Assembly: GCF_000430765.1 (NCBI RefSeq)
Contig: NZ_AUMQ01000041.1
Location: 1 to 49,893, forward strand
From: Peribacillus kribbensis DSM 17871
Lineage (GTDB): Bacteria; Bacillota; Bacilli; Bacillales; DSM-1321
Direction of reading: 5' to 3'
Length of the DNA stretch: 49,893 nt
Positions 1-8,557 of this stretch are shown here, one piece after another. The position numbers and the translations under genes are program-made. Every line of letters starts with the position of its first letter. Position 1 is the stretch's first letter. Under the pieces are notes generated by a model. That model was given only the letters and a program-made list of their open reading frames with translations. It was not told the DNA's origin and searched no databases.

Positions 1-198
1 CAGGTTCGGGCGCCCAGCGGGAAAAGTAGTCCGAAGGCGGTCCGTGTTCGGACAAGTTCAGGAGTCCAGAAGAGAAAGTAGTCCGAAGGCATCCCATGTT
101 CGGACAGGTTCAGCCGTCCAGAGAGAAAAGTAGTCCGAGGGCAGTGCATGTTCGGACAGGTTCAGGCGCCCTGCGGGAAAAGTAGTCCGAAGGCAGCC
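1..198. repeat. 52-bp tandem repeat array with hairpin units
   Basis: A motif AGTAGTCCGA recurs at 25, 77, 129 and 181, and TTCGGAC at 47, 99 and 151, so the period is exactly 52 bp over about 3.7 copies. The array is cut by the left window edge. Each unit carries GTCCGAA and TTCGGAC, which are inverted complements, so the transcript can fold either within a unit (loop about 27 nt) or across unit borders (loop 11 nt). The third copy has GTCCGAG instead. The stretch between the two arms varies most. No convincing reading frame follows the array. It sits downstream of the yajQ terminator. Confidence 0.9.
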
Positions 199-233
199 AG
201 TCTGCACGCCCACATGCAACGCCGCTCAAAATC

Positions 234-265
234 AAAAAAAAGAGAAGGCGCTTGTGGCCTCCTCT
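234..265 (-). terminator. Rho-independent terminator of yajQ
   Basis: On the minus strand, AGAGGAGGC (265-257) can pair with GCCTTCTCT (249-241) with one G-U pair, followed by a run of T (240-234). It overlaps the last base of the yajQ stop codon. Confidence 0.8.
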
Positions 266-756
266 TATCTGTAATTCAAAAATTGGACGTCAACGGTCAG
301 GTCAGCTGCTTTGATGGCTGCAATGATTGCCTGAAGATCGTCTCTGCTTTTTCCGGTAACACGGATCTGGTCTTCCTGGATCTGGCTTTTTACTTTCAGA
401 CCGCTGTTTTTGATGAGGGTATTAATCTTTTTGGCATTTTCTTTATCGATTCCCTGAATCAATTTAGCACGCTGTCTTACTGTTCCTCCGGAGGCACCTT
501 CAATTTTTCCGTAGTCGAGGTTTTTGACCGGTACCTGGCGCTTGATCAGCTTGCTGATCAAAACATCCTTCAGTTGTTCCAATTTGTACTCATCATCAGA
601 AACTAACACCAATTCTTCTTTTTCAAGTGAGATGTCGCTTTTGCTTCCTTTAAAATCGTAGCGGGTTTTAATTTCCTTCATGGCTGCGGTTACCGCGTTC
701 GTTACTTCTGAAAAATCCACCTTTGATACAACATCGAATGAGGCGTCTTTTGACAT
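265..756 (-). CDS. yajQ: YajQ family nucleotide-binding protein (UPF0234)
   Basis: 163 aa, full length for the YajQ/YitK family. The protein begins [12 protein letters not shown] and has the family segment [12 protein letters not shown] near residue 35. YajQ proteins are small cytosolic proteins with two RRM-like folds; some relatives bind cyclic di-GMP or nucleic acid, but the role in Bacillus is not settled. The start is supported by a GGAGGG ribosome binding site a few bases upstream. It is monocistronic by appearance, with its own terminator overlapping the stop. The identification rests on the whole-length family pattern; the function is known only in general terms. Confidence 0.9.
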   Translation of the reverse strand: MSKDASFDVVSKVDFSEVTNAVTAAMKEIKTRYDFKGSKSDISLEKEELVLVSDDEYKLEQLKDVLISKLIKRQVPVKNLDYGKIEGASGGTVRQRAKLIQGIDKENAKKINTLIKNSGLKVKSQIQEDQIRVTGKSRDDLQAIIAAIKAADLTVDVQFLNYR

Positions 757-898
757 AGCGTTCCCTCCAGTTATCTCATTTTTTTCATTATACCAAAATA
801 ACAGGCTTTATTGCACGGGCCAGGAAGCCGAAAAAAGCCGTTTCATAGGGCGTGTTTCCATATAGAAGCAGGGGCTGGCTGCCCTTCACTTCAACTTT

Positions 899-1768
899 TT
901 AGAGGTCCGAAGGCGGCAGTTCATTTAGGAAGAAGACCGCGATTGTACCCGGGCCGGCATGGGCGCCGATGGCAGAACCGACTGTATGTATGTATACATC
1001 TTTTACATGGAATTCATCCATGATAGCCTGTTTCCATTCTTCCGCTGTTTCAAGCGCGTCCGCATGGCTGATGGCAACGGTCTGCTGTGATAAGCTTTCT
1101 CCGCGTTCGCCCATCAGCTCCAATATCCTTTTTAAAAGCTTCTTCTTTCCCCGCAGCTTCTCGAGCGGTACCAGCTGTCCGTCCTCCATATTCAAAAGAG
1201 GCTTGATATTTAACAGGCCTCCAAAGAAGGCACTGGCCTTGGAAATCCTGCCTCCTCTTGCGAGATACTCCAGGTTGTCGACTGTGAATAAATGCTCCAT
1301 ATGCCTGCAGTAAAATGATGAATCTTTCAGGATCCGGTCTTTATCGGCTCCGCCGGCAGCAAGATGTACCGCAAACTTTACAGCAAGGCCATATCCAAGG
1401 GAGGCGCATTTCGTATCTATGATGTCGATATCTGCTTCAGGATAGTCTTCTTTAACCTGTTCAAGAGCAAGTACGGCTGATTGATAGGTGCCTGAGAGCG
1501 CTGATGAAAAAGCAAGGTATACAGCCTGCTTATTTTCAGCGGCCGTTTTTCTGAAGGTATCCAAAAAATATTCCAGGGAAGGCTGGGACGTCTTCGGAAC
1601 CCTGCCTTCAATCATCGCTTTATATACTTCATCGGGAGTGATTCCCTTTAAATCTTCATAATCGATTCCGTCAAGGTGGACTTTTAAGGGAATAAAAACT
1701 ACATCATTCTCTTCAAAGTAGGATAAAGGTAAATCTGAGGCGCTATCAGCAATAATCTGCACCGCCAT
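899..1768 (-). CDS. DegV family fatty-acid-binding protein
   Basis: 289 aa. The N-terminus MAVQIIADSASDLPLSYFEE and the segment TSQPS near residue 60 are typical of DegV proteins (EDD fold), as is the lipid-binding domain with ARGGRISKASAF near residue 170. Family members bind a fatty acid in a deep tunnel, and in Firmicutes some (FakB) present fatty acids to the kinase FakA for phosphorylation. Which paralogue this is cannot be told from sequence alone; its place next to yitT suggests the B. subtilis YitS position. The ATG start has only a weak ribosome binding site (GGTGTTGA). Divergent from yitT. Confidence 0.88.
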   Translation of the reverse strand: MAVQIIADSASDLPLSYFEENDVVFIPLKVHLDGIDYEDLKGITPDEVYKAMIEGRVPKTSQPSLEYFLDTFRKTAAENKQAVYLAFSSALSGTYQSAVLALEQVKEDYPEADIDIIDTKCASLGYGLAVKFAVHLAAGGADKDRILKDSSFYCRHMEHLFTVDNLEYLARGGRISKASAFFGGLLNIKPLLNMEDGQLVPLEKLRGKKKLLKRILELMGERGESLSQQTVAISHADALETAEEWKQAIMDEFHVKDVYIHTVGSAIGAHAGPGTIAVFFLNELPPSDL

Positions 1769-1837
1769 AATTCAACACCATCTTTCATTTCTCTTCATAA
1801 ATTAAGCCGAAGCGTAAAGCCCAGCCAGTTTACATTA

Positions 1838-1866
1838 AGTGTATCTATATCTTTCGTAAAATACAA
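1838..1866 (-). promoter_or_regulatory. Possible sigma-A promoter of the degV-family gene
   Basis: On the minus strand TTGTAT (1866-1861), a 17-bp spacer and TACACT (1843-1838) lie about 70 bp upstream of the start codon. Both boxes are imperfect, so this is a candidate only. Confidence 0.35.
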
Positions 1867-1934
1867 TCCTCGAATAGTATTTCCTGCTTTAGGGTAAGTC
1901 AATATTATTCACATCAAGAACTGGGGGATATAAA

Positions 1935-2777
1935 GTGATCTATGCAGAGACAAAAAAAATAGGGGTCGTGATCATTGGGGCCTTTCTGAATGCCATTTCC
2001 ATGAATTTATTTCTAATTCCAGCAAAGGTCTATGCAAGCGGCTTTACAGGACTGGCACAGCTTCTTTCCAATCTTCTTGGAAGTTTTGCTCCCTTTAAAA
2101 TTTCCACCGGGATTCTGCTGTTGATTTTGAATATACCAGTAGCTGTGCTGGCATGGAAAAAGGTTGGGAAGCTTTTTACTTTTTACAGCCTTCTGAGCGT
2201 CGGCTTCAGCACCATTTTCCTTGAAACGATCCCTGTCAAGGAAGTTTCGCCGGATATATTATTGAATGCTGTATTCGGCGGGGTCATTGCAGCGGTAGGC
2301 ATCGGCCTTACGCTGAAATATGGGGCGTCCACAGGCGGCCTTGATATTGTAGCCATGGTACTGTCGCGTTTAAAGGATAAACCAATCGGAATTTATATGT
2401 TCAGCTTAAATGCCTTGATCATTCTGACTGCCGGTTATGTATACGGCTGGGAAAAAGCCCTTTATACTCTGGTTGCGCTGTACGCCTCCACAAGAGTGGT
2501 AGACGCCATACATACGAGGTATGAAAAGCTTACTGTCATGATCATCACAAAAAACTATGAAGAGATGAAAAGTGCCATTTATTCAAAATTCGTCCGCGGC
2601 TTAACTCTAATACCTGCAAAGGGAGCCTTTAAGAATGAAGATAAAAATATGATCATGATTGTGATAACCCGTTATGAATTATACGATCTGGAAAAATTGA
2701 TCAAAGAGGTGGACCCGGCGTCCTTTACAAACATCGTCGAAACGGTCGGCATTTTAGGACAGTTCAGGAAGGACTAG
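1935..2777 (+). CDS. yitT: YitT family membrane protein
   Basis: 280 aa. The first about 190 residues hold around five hydrophobic segments (e.g. near 10-30, 50-75, 80-95, 108-130, 150-175), and the C-terminal about 90 residues form the soluble DUF2179 domain (KLTVMIITKN to NIVETVGILGQF). This is the standard YitT layout. The family is widespread in Firmicutes with no agreed function; an integral membrane carrier or sensor role has been guessed. The start is GTG with GGGGGAT upstream. Monocistronic, divergent from the degV-family gene. Confidence 0.88.
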   Translation: MIYAETKKIGVVIIGAFLNAISMNLFLIPAKVYASGFTGLAQLLSNLLGSFAPFKISTGILLLILNIPVAVLAWKKVGKLFTFYSLLSVGFSTIFLETIPVKEVSPDILLNAVFGGVIAAVGIGLTLKYGASTGGLDIVAMVLSRLKDKPIGIYMFSLNALIILTAGYVYGWEKALYTLVALYASTRVVDAIHTRYEKLTVMIITKNYEEMKSAIYSKFVRGLTLIPAKGAFKNEDKNMIMIVITRYELYDLEKLIKEVDPASFTNIVETVGILGQFRKD

Positions 2778-2931
2778 CCCTCGGGCTTCGGTTTTCTTCA
2801 TATAGATCCTCAGTCCTTAAGCGGGAATAGGACACGAGGACGCACCTCGCTAATATGAGAGATATCAAAAATGAGCATGAAGTGAATCGAATTCAGGCTT
2901 CATGGAGTAGAAGAGAAGTCCACCTTATCAA

Positions 2932-2969
2932 AAAAGGACACGAAAGCGCTGTGCTTTCAGTGTCCTTTT
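2932..2969 (-). terminator. Strong hairpin terminator after the 42-codon minus-strand gene
   Basis: AAAAGGACAC GAAAGC (2932-2947), loop GCTGT, GCTTTC A GTGTCCTTTT (2953-2969) forms a 16-bp stem with one bulged base. Read on the minus strand it is followed by T residues. It lies about 20 bp past the stop of the small gene at 2990-3118, and about 155 bp past yitT on the other strand, so it may serve both directions. Confidence 0.75.
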
Positions 2970-2989
2970 GCAGCTAAAATAAGAAGGTA

Positions 2990-3118
2990 TCAGCTTTGGT
3001 CCAATTGTTTTGCTTCAGCCTCTGCCAATGTCATTCGGTAGGGGATTTTTTGACTGTGAAGAGTGACAGTGTCTTTTCCCTGCTGAATAAAGCGTCTGGA
3101 TTTATTTCGTTTTCCCAA
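2990..3118 (-). CDS. Small basic protein of unknown function (42 aa)
   Basis: A TTG-started frame on the minus strand encodes 42 residues beginning MGKRNKSRRFIQQ and ending QLDQS. It was found by reading the gap between yitT and yitU. Support comes from a very strong ribosome binding site (AGGAGGG, 7 nt before the TTG), a stop followed within 20 bp by a strong terminator, and a position directly downstream of yitU on the same strand, about 100 bp away with no clear terminator between. The N-terminal third is rich in Lys and Arg; the C-terminal part could form a helix (LAEAEAKQL). I do not recognise the family. A nucleic-acid-binding or spore-related small protein is possible, but nothing proves it. 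Confidence 0.6.
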   Translation of the reverse strand: MGKRNKSRRFIQQGKDTVTLHSQKIPYRMTLAEAEAKQLDQS

Positions 3119-3218
3119 GTGCGCTCCCTCCTCATTTTAGGCTGGCGACACATTTGCTGCGTCAGGTTTATTGTGTCTTTCCTGACGGTAAATACATCGG
3201 GAAATTATTGGCTGTCGA

Positions 3219-4037
3219 TCAGGCGCTGATGACTTTGAATCGTTCCTCAAGGAATAGGGCAATTCCATCTTCTTCGTTTGTGAGGGTGACCTCATTGGCA
3301 ATATTTTTCACGAGTTCTATGCCATTTCCCATGGCGACTCCGCAGCCTGCATATTCAAGCATTTCGAGATCGTTGTCTTCATCACCAAAGGCGATGATTC
3401 GTTCCTTTGGTATCTGGAAATAGTCGGCGACCCGTTTGATTCCGACTGCTTTGTTCATTCCTTTTTTTACGATTTCAATGATATGGAAGGGATCTGCCCA
3501 CCTTCTGTGCTCGATGACTTCTGCATGGACTTCTTCCAGGTGGCCCCGGATTAATGGAACATGAGCTTCATCGGTATGAATGAGAAGGCTTGTTGGATCT
3601 TCTTTCAGGAAGTTCCGGATATCCCCCGTGGTGACCTGGGGCTTTCCAAGATTAAAGATATCGAGCAGCTTTTCGTCATGATAATGGAAGTAGACATCGT
3701 CTCTGACCTCTGCGATGACATTGTGGAAATTAAAGGCGTGGAGAGCTTCGACGATATCCTTGGCAATCTTGATGTCCATAGGGGAGTGGTAAGCACCCCA
3801 TTTGGAATCGAGAGGATGGTGCACAAAGGCGCCATTGAAGTTCACAATGGGAGTATTTAATCCTAATTCACGGTAATACTGTTCACTGGACCGGTATGGA
3901 CGGCCTGTCGAAATCATGATCTTATGGCCTAGATTCATTAGGGAAGCGAGTACAGACTTTGTTCTTTCAGAAATGGTTTTATTGTTTCTTAATAATGTAC
4001 CATCTAAGTCTAAGGCGATTAAATGCTGTTCCTTCAT
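3219..4037 (-). CDS. yitU: Cof-type HAD-superfamily hydrolase YitU
   Basis: 272 aa. HAD motif I is DLDGTLL (Asp nucleophile near residue 10), motif II is the Ser of MISTGRP near 44, motif III is the Lys of KGMNKAVG near 193, and motif IV is FGDEDNDLEML near 217. A type C2 cap lies between motifs II and III. Such enzymes dephosphorylate sugar phosphates, nucleotides or flavin precursors; B. subtilis YitU has been linked to the riboflavin-pathway phosphatase step, which I recall but cannot confirm here. The start has GGAAGGGAG upstream. The small gene at 2990-3118 may be co-transcribed. Divergent from yitV. Confidence 0.9.
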   Translation of the reverse strand: MKEQHLIALDLDGTLLRNNKTISERTKSVLASLMNLGHKIMISTGRPYRSSEQYYRELGLNTPIVNFNGAFVHHPLDSKWGAYHSPMDIKIAKDIVEALHAFNFHNVIAEVRDDVYFHYHDEKLLDIFNLGKPQVTTGDIRNFLKEDPTSLLIHTDEAHVPLIRGHLEEVHAEVIEHRRWADPFHIIEIVKKGMNKAVGIKRVADYFQIPKERIIAFGDEDNDLEMLEYAGCGVAMGNGIELVKNIANEVTLTNEEDGIALFLEERFKVISA

Positions 4038-4259
4038 AAGTTCTCCCTTCCTATGTATGATTTATATACAGATGTCTTACCCTGGTGGATGGGAAACATC
4101 CAGTATCCGGTTATTTTTTGAGACCGTTTTTATCTATATTAACATGTCTCCTTGAAAATGATAGTAAGCTAAAGGTAAATCTTTTTCCATAATTGCGAAA
4201 TTGTTGTAGAGTTAGGATAGAGAAATATTCATCAGGAGCAGTGAATAGGAGGCCGTGCA

Positions 4260-5024
4260 TTGGTTTTAGTGAAAAAAGAAAGGATAGGGGATATCCATCT
4301 GCTGCATATTGCGAAACAGGACAGCTGGAACGAATCCCTTCCTTTTATTATTTTTATACATGGCATTACAAGCGCGAAGGAGCATAATCTGCATTATGCC
4401 TATCTTTTGGCAGAGAAGGGCTTCAGGGTGGTTTTGCCGGATACCTATCTTCATGGCGAAAGGGACACAGGGCTGCCGCAGAATAAAGTGGTCATGGCAT
4501 TTTGGGATATCGTCATAAAAACGATTAAGGAACTTCAAGAGATTAAAGAGCATTATGTCATTACCGGTCAGGCGGACCCGGGGCGTATTGGAATGGCCGG
4601 CACTTCCATGGGCGGGATTATTACGTACGGAGCTCTGGCACAATACAGCTGGATTAAAGCTGCAGTGAGCCTGATGGGAAATCCGGGTTATGTCCACGCA
4701 GCGAGGTCACAGGTTCAGTGGCTGAAGGATCAGGGAACAGAGCTTCCTTTTTCGGAGGGCGATCTCGACAGACTGTTTACCGCCCTTGCGGAGCACGACC
4801 TTACCATGAAGGAGGATAAGCTTGACGGCAGGCCCCTCATGATCTGGCATGGCCAAAAAGATACCGTGGTCCCTTATGAGCCAGCCCGGGAATTTTATAA
4901 TCATATGAAATTAAAGTATAATGATCCCGAACAGCTTTTATATATCCTGGATACAAAGGCGGGGCATAAGGTATCAAGAGAAGGACTGCTTAAGACCGCT
5001 GAATGGTTTGGCAGATATTTATAG
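4260..5024 (+). CDS. yitV: Alpha/beta hydrolase YitV (prolyl oligopeptidase-like)
   Basis: 254 aa from a TTG start placed 7 nt after AGGAGG. The oxyanion segment FIHGITS lies near residue 33. The nucleophile elbow is GTSMGG with Ser116. The acid is the Asp in GQKDTVVP near 201, and the His is in KAGHK near 237. The triad is therefore complete and the protein should be an active esterase or peptidase-like hydrolase. The substrate is unknown. The size and order match YitV of Bacillus, between yitU and yitW. Confidence 0.88.
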   Translation: MVLVKKERIGDIHLLHIAKQDSWNESLPFIIFIHGITSAKEHNLHYAYLLAEKGFRVVLPDTYLHGERDTGLPQNKVVMAFWDIVIKTIKELQEIKEHYVITGQADPGRIGMAGTSMGGIITYGALAQYSWIKAAVSLMGNPGYVHAARSQVQWLKDQGTELPFSEGDLDRLFTALAEHDLTMKEDKLDGRPLMIWHGQKDTVVPYEPAREFYNHMKLKYNDPEQLLYILDTKAGHKVSREGLLKTAEWFGRYL

Positions 5025-5162
5025 AGTCCTTTTTTTAGCCTTTCTGGCGCTTCGGGGTAGGAATAGAAAAATTTCTATAAATAAATGATGAATAAGAGGC
5101 ATGAAAGTATCCTTTTTGGGATATAGAGAGTATATGTGCTTATTTTTTAAGGAGAGATTACA

Positions 5163-5471
5163 ATGGATCAGGATTTGAAAGATAATATAATGGGAGCCCT
5201 TGAACAGGTGGTGGATCCTGAAATCGGGATTGATATCGTAAACCTTGGGCTTGTGTATGATATAGATATGGACGAGGAAGGCAATACGACTGTCACCATG
5301 ACATTGACATCTATGGGCTGTCCGCTTGCGGGAACCATTGTCGACCAGGTGAAAATCGCTCTGGAGGATATTCCGGAAGTGAAGAGCACCGAAGTCAATA
5401 TTGTATGGACCCCGGTATGGAACAAAGATATGATGTCGAGGTACGCCAAGATCGCCCTTGGAATCCGATAA
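5163..5471 (+). CDS. yitW: Metal-sulfur cluster assembly factor YitW (MIP18/DUF59 family)
   Basis: 102 aa, the usual size for stand-alone MIP18-family proteins (SufT/PaaD relatives). The signature VVDPEIGIDIVNLGLVY is near residues 16-32, and the conserved Cys-Pro TSMGCPLAG near 57. Members help mature Fe-S proteins in the cytosol. The start has AAGGAGAG upstream. A strong terminator follows, so it is separate from moaA, although MoaA is itself a 4Fe-4S protein and could be a client (inference). Confidence 0.88.
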   Translation: MDQDLKDNIMGALEQVVDPEIGIDIVNLGLVYDIDMDEEGNTTVTMTLTSMGCPLAGTIVDQVKIALEDIPEVKSTEVNIVWTPVWNKDMMSRYAKIALGIR

Positions 5472-5485
5472 TTTTCAGAGGACCG

Positions 5486-5524
5486 AAACATCCCGCAGAA
5501 CGTTCTGATGGGATGTTTTTTTTA
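5486..5524 (+). terminator. Rho-independent terminator of yitW
   Basis: AAACATCCC (5486-5494) pairs with GGGATGTTT (5510-5518) around an inner CAGAAC/GTTCTG palindrome, followed by eight or more T. Confidence 0.85.
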
Positions 5525-5578
5525 AAAGCCGGCTGCTAGCTTATTTAAAATATAGAGAAAATGCGGGAGGGGACAATT

Positions 5579-6598
5579 TTGAAAGAAATCAACCAGACTT
5601 TTGACGCTTTGAAACGGCCGCTCCGCGATCTGCGCATATCTGTTATTGACCGCTGCAATCTAAGATGCCAATATTGTATGCCCGCAGAAATATTCGGGGA
5701 CAGCTATGAGTTTCTCCCGATGGAGGAGCTTTTGACTTTTGATGAAATTGAACGGGCTGCGACCTTTTTTGCGAATCTAGGAGTGGAAAAAATACGGCTG
5801 ACTGGCGGGGAACCGCTATTGAGGAAAAATCTCCCCCAGTTGATTGAAAAGCTATCTGCTATTAAGGGCATAAAGGATATAGCCCTGACATCCAATGGTG
5901 TATACCTGAAAAAGCATGCCTCTGCATTAAAGGCTGCGGGACTCAAGAGGGTCAATATCAGCCTTGACAGCATCGAGGATGAGCTCTTCAAAAAAATCAC
6001 CGGCAGGAAAATAGGCATCAAGCCTGTGCTTGAAGGAATAGAGGCTGCAGAAAAGGCAGGTCTTGAGGTCAAGATCAACATGGTCGTCAAAAAGGGGATG
6101 AATGAATCTCAAATCCTTCCGATGGCTGAATTCTGCAAGGATAAAAACGTCACTTTACGATTTATCGAATTTATGGACGTAGGCAATACAAACGGCTGGA
6201 AGCTTGATCATGTAATGACTAAGCAGGATATCCTGGAACTTCTTAGCTCGAAATACGCTCTGGAGGCTGTAGACCCCGATTACTATGGAGAGGTGGCAAA
6301 AAGGTACCGCTACTCTAATTCAAGTGCCCAGATCGGCTTTATAACCTCTGTTTCAGAGTCTTTCTGTTCGACCTGCACACGTGCCCGCCTTTCGGCAAAC
6401 GGACAGATTTATACATGCCTGTTCAGCAGTGAAGGCTTTGACCTGAGAAAGTCCCTCAGATCCGGTTTGACAGACGAGGAAATTCAGGGCCAGATCGAGT
6501 CAGTCTGGAATTTACGGAGAGACCGCTACTCTGACGAACGGGTGGAAGGGATTGCTGAGAGGAAAACAAAAATAGAAATGTCTTATATCGGCGGCTGA
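5579..6598 (+). CDS. moaA: GTP 3',8-cyclase MoaA (molybdenum cofactor step 1)
   Basis: 339 aa from the TTG at 5579. This start is preferred over the ATG at 5561 because the ribosome binding site GGGAGGGGA lies between them. A radical SAM enzyme: the N-terminal 4Fe-4S cluster motif CNLRCQYC has Cys26, Cys30 and Cys33, and the C-terminal cluster motif CSTCTRAR is followed by a third Cys 14 residues later. The protein ends in Gly-Gly, as active MoaA does. It converts GTP to 3',8-cyclo-GTP with S-adenosylmethionine. First of three Moco genes with moeA and mobB. No moaB, C, D or E is in the window. Confidence 0.95.
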   Translation: MKEINQTFDALKRPLRDLRISVIDRCNLRCQYCMPAEIFGDSYEFLPMEELLTFDEIERAATFFANLGVEKIRLTGGEPLLRKNLPQLIEKLSAIKGIKDIALTSNGVYLKKHASALKAAGLKRVNISLDSIEDELFKKITGRKIGIKPVLEGIEAAEKAGLEVKINMVVKKGMNESQILPMAEFCKDKNVTLRFIEFMDVGNTNGWKLDHVMTKQDILELLSSKYALEAVDPDYYGEVAKRYRYSNSSAQIGFITSVSESFCSTCTRARLSANGQIYTCLFSSEGFDLRKSLRSGLTDEEIQGQIESVWNLRRDRYSDERVEGIAERKTKIEMSYIGG

Positions 6599-6623
6599 CA
6601 TTTATCTTTGGGGGAATCTGTGT

Positions 6624-7889
6624 ATGCTTGAAAAAAGAAAACCGATATCCATTGAGGAAGCAGTATCAAGGGTCATGGCGATTAACACGGCTGGAAGTAT
6701 GGAAACTGTCTCTTTACAGGAAAGCCTAGGCCGGTATCTTGCTGAGGACATAACGGCCGCTCATGATGTACCGCATTTTAACCGGTCTCCCTATGATGGA
6801 TTTGCTATAAGGTCAGAAGATACGAGTATGGCTGGGAACAGCCATGCTGTAGAGTTTGAGGTAATTGAAGAGCTTGGGGCAGGAATGGTTGCCGAAAAAA
6901 GAGTAGGCCCATTCCAGGCGGCAAGGATTATGACAGGGACACAGATGCCTGAAGGGGCAGATACTGTCATTATGCTGGAGCTTGTAAGAGAATATGAAGA
7001 GCAGGGAAGAAAATTCATCTCGGTTAAAAGGAGGCAGGAAAGCGGTGAGAATGTCTCCTTTAAGGGTGAAGACGCTAAAGAGGGAGAATCGCTCCTTCGG
7101 AAGGGTACATACATAAATCCGGGTGTCATCGCGGTGCTGGCGACATTTGGCTATCATTCAGTCAAGGTGGCAAAAAAACCTGTCATCGGCCTTTTTGCAA
7201 CAGGAACGGAACTGCTGGATGTAGCAGAGGATCTGCAGCCCGGAAAAATACGTAACAGCAATGCCCCGATGATTGCGGCACAGGCAGCCAGGGCAGGAGC
7301 AGAGGCGGTATATTTCGGCCAGCTTCCGGATCATTTAGAAGTATGCTATGATGCCGTCAAGAAGGCCCTTGATAAGGTGGACATCCTTATTACGACGGGC
7401 GGAGTGTCTGTTGGGGACTTTGATTTCATGCCGGAAATTTACAAACGTCTTGAAGCCGAGGTTTTATTTAATAAGGTCGCTATGAGACCGGGCAGCGTAA
7501 CTACTGTTGCAAGGCTCGGAAATAAAATATTGTACGGTCTTTCAGGAAATCCATCAGCCTGTTATGTAGGCTTTGAGCTTTTTGTCCGGGGAGTCATCAG
7601 AACCATGCTTTTTTCCAGCAGCCCATATCTTCGAAAAGAAAAAGCTTGGCTGAAGGAGGATTTTCCAAAGGCAAATCCTTTTGCCCGCTTAATACGAAGC
7701 AGGGTTATGATCGAAGAGGGCCGGCTTTATGCTCAGCCATCCGGTTTGGATAAATCGAGCGTGGTGATGAGCCTGGCAGGAGCCAATGCTTTGATTGTCC
7801 TGCCTGGGGGAACGCGCGGGTATAAAAAGGAAGATGAAGTGGAAGTGTTTCTGCTTGAGGACCATGAGGGAAGCCAATGGCTGAAATAG
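6624..7889 (+). CDS. moeA: Molybdopterin molybdotransferase MoeA
   Basis: 421 aa, full length. Markers in order are HFNRSPYDGFAIR near residue 51, TGTQMPEGADTVI near 103, the MoCF-binding segment ITTGGVSVGDFDFMPEI near 255, and GLSGNPSACYVGFEL near 308. It inserts molybdate into adenylyl-molybdopterin to make Moco. The ATG follows GGGGGA. Its 3' end overlaps mobB by 13 bp, showing translational coupling. Confidence 0.95.
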   Translation: MLEKRKPISIEEAVSRVMAINTAGSMETVSLQESLGRYLAEDITAAHDVPHFNRSPYDGFAIRSEDTSMAGNSHAVEFEVIEELGAGMVAEKRVGPFQAARIMTGTQMPEGADTVIMLELVREYEEQGRKFISVKRRQESGENVSFKGEDAKEGESLLRKGTYINPGVIAVLATFGYHSVKVAKKPVIGLFATGTELLDVAEDLQPGKIRNSNAPMIAAQAARAGAEAVYFGQLPDHLEVCYDAVKKALDKVDILITTGGVSVGDFDFMPEIYKRLEAEVLFNKVAMRPGSVTTVARLGNKILYGLSGNPSACYVGFELFVRGVIRTMLFSSSPYLRKEKAWLKEDFPKANPFARLIRSRVMIEEGRLYAQPSGLDKSSVVMSLAGANALIVLPGGTRGYKKEDEVEVFLLEDHEGSQWLK

Positions 7890-8413
7890 CGGCTGCCCCG
7901 GTATTCCAGATTTGCGGATACCAGAATTCCGGCAAAACCAGCTTTCTTTCAGGAATCCTTCGTGAACTAAAATCCCGGGGGAAATCGGCGGCTGTTTTAA
8001 AGCACCATGGCCACGGCGGGAACCTGACAATCAGGGAGAATCTGAAGGATTCGGAAAGATATCTGGAAGAGGGGGCGGCCGCTTCGCTTGCGGAAGGAGG
8101 AGGCACCCTTCAGCTGCTGGCAGGGATGGAGATTACCATGGAGCAGCAGCTTCAGCTTCTCTCTGTATTCAGTCCGGACATCATTTTGATTGAAGGCTAT
8201 AAACGAAAACCTTTTCCGAAGATTGTCATGCTAAGGAAGCCTGAAGATTTCTCACTGCCGGAGGAGCTTTTTGGAGTACGGGGAATCGTGTATTGGCCGG
8301 ACGTTGAACACCATGTGAAGGAATTGGAGTTTTCAGGGGAGAAGCTCAGCCTGGAAGATCCAAAACTTTTTGAAAAAGCCGCAGACCTGATGTTGAAATT
8401 CGCTGAAGAGTGA
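7877..8413 (+). CDS. mobB: Molybdopterin-guanine dinucleotide biosynthesis protein MobB
   Basis: 178 aa. The Walker A loop GYQNSGKT spans residues 14-21, and ILIEGYKRKPFPKIV near 105 is a typical MobB element. MobB binds GTP and assists MobA in attaching GMP to the cofactor; it is not essential in E. coli. It overlaps moeA by 13 bp and ends the Moco operon. A hairpin CAGAAAG/CTTTCTG (8424-8450) follows without a T run, and the real terminator is probably the one at 8516. Confidence 0.93.
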   Translation: MAEIAAAPVFQICGYQNSGKTSFLSGILRELKSRGKSAAVLKHHGHGGNLTIRENLKDSERYLEEGAAASLAEGGGTLQLLAGMEITMEQQLQLLSVFSPDIILIEGYKRKPFPKIVMLRKPEDFSLPEELFGVRGIVYWPDVEHHVKELEFSGEKLSLEDPKLFEKAADLMLKFAEE

Positions 8414-8515
8414 AGGATCCGTCCAGAAAGTCGGGTAAATCGGCTTTCTGTGCATAAGCTGACCCTCCAATTTCGATAAAAAAGCCTGGATGGAGAAATC
8501 AGTTGAACATTAACA

Positions 8516-8550
8516 AAAGCAGGTGGAGGAAATCTTTCTCCACCTGCTTT
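8516..8550. terminator. Bidirectional terminator between mobB and the sigma-54 activator gene
   Basis: AAAGCAGGTGGAG (8516-8528) is the exact inverted complement of CTCCACCTGCTTT (8538-8550), with a 9-nt loop. A or T residues flank both sides. It serves the convergent mobB and activator genes. Confidence 0.85.
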
Positions 8551-8557
8551 ATTTGAT

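Noticed and set aside
1-198. CRISPR array
   Set aside because: The 52-bp units repeat nearly whole, without distinct repeat and spacer parts, and no cas genes are present.
148-606. Plus-strand open frame of 152 codons over the repeat and yajQ
   Set aside because: It lies opposite yajQ and across the tandem repeat, lacks a ribosome binding site, and yajQ is a clear family member.
2996-3229. Plus-strand 77-codon frame between yitT and yitU
   Set aside because: It is opposite the better supported 42-codon minus-strand gene and has no start signal.
5525-5578. Moco riboswitch upstream of moaA
   Set aside because: Only about 55 bp lie between the yitW terminator and the moaA start, too short for the known fold.
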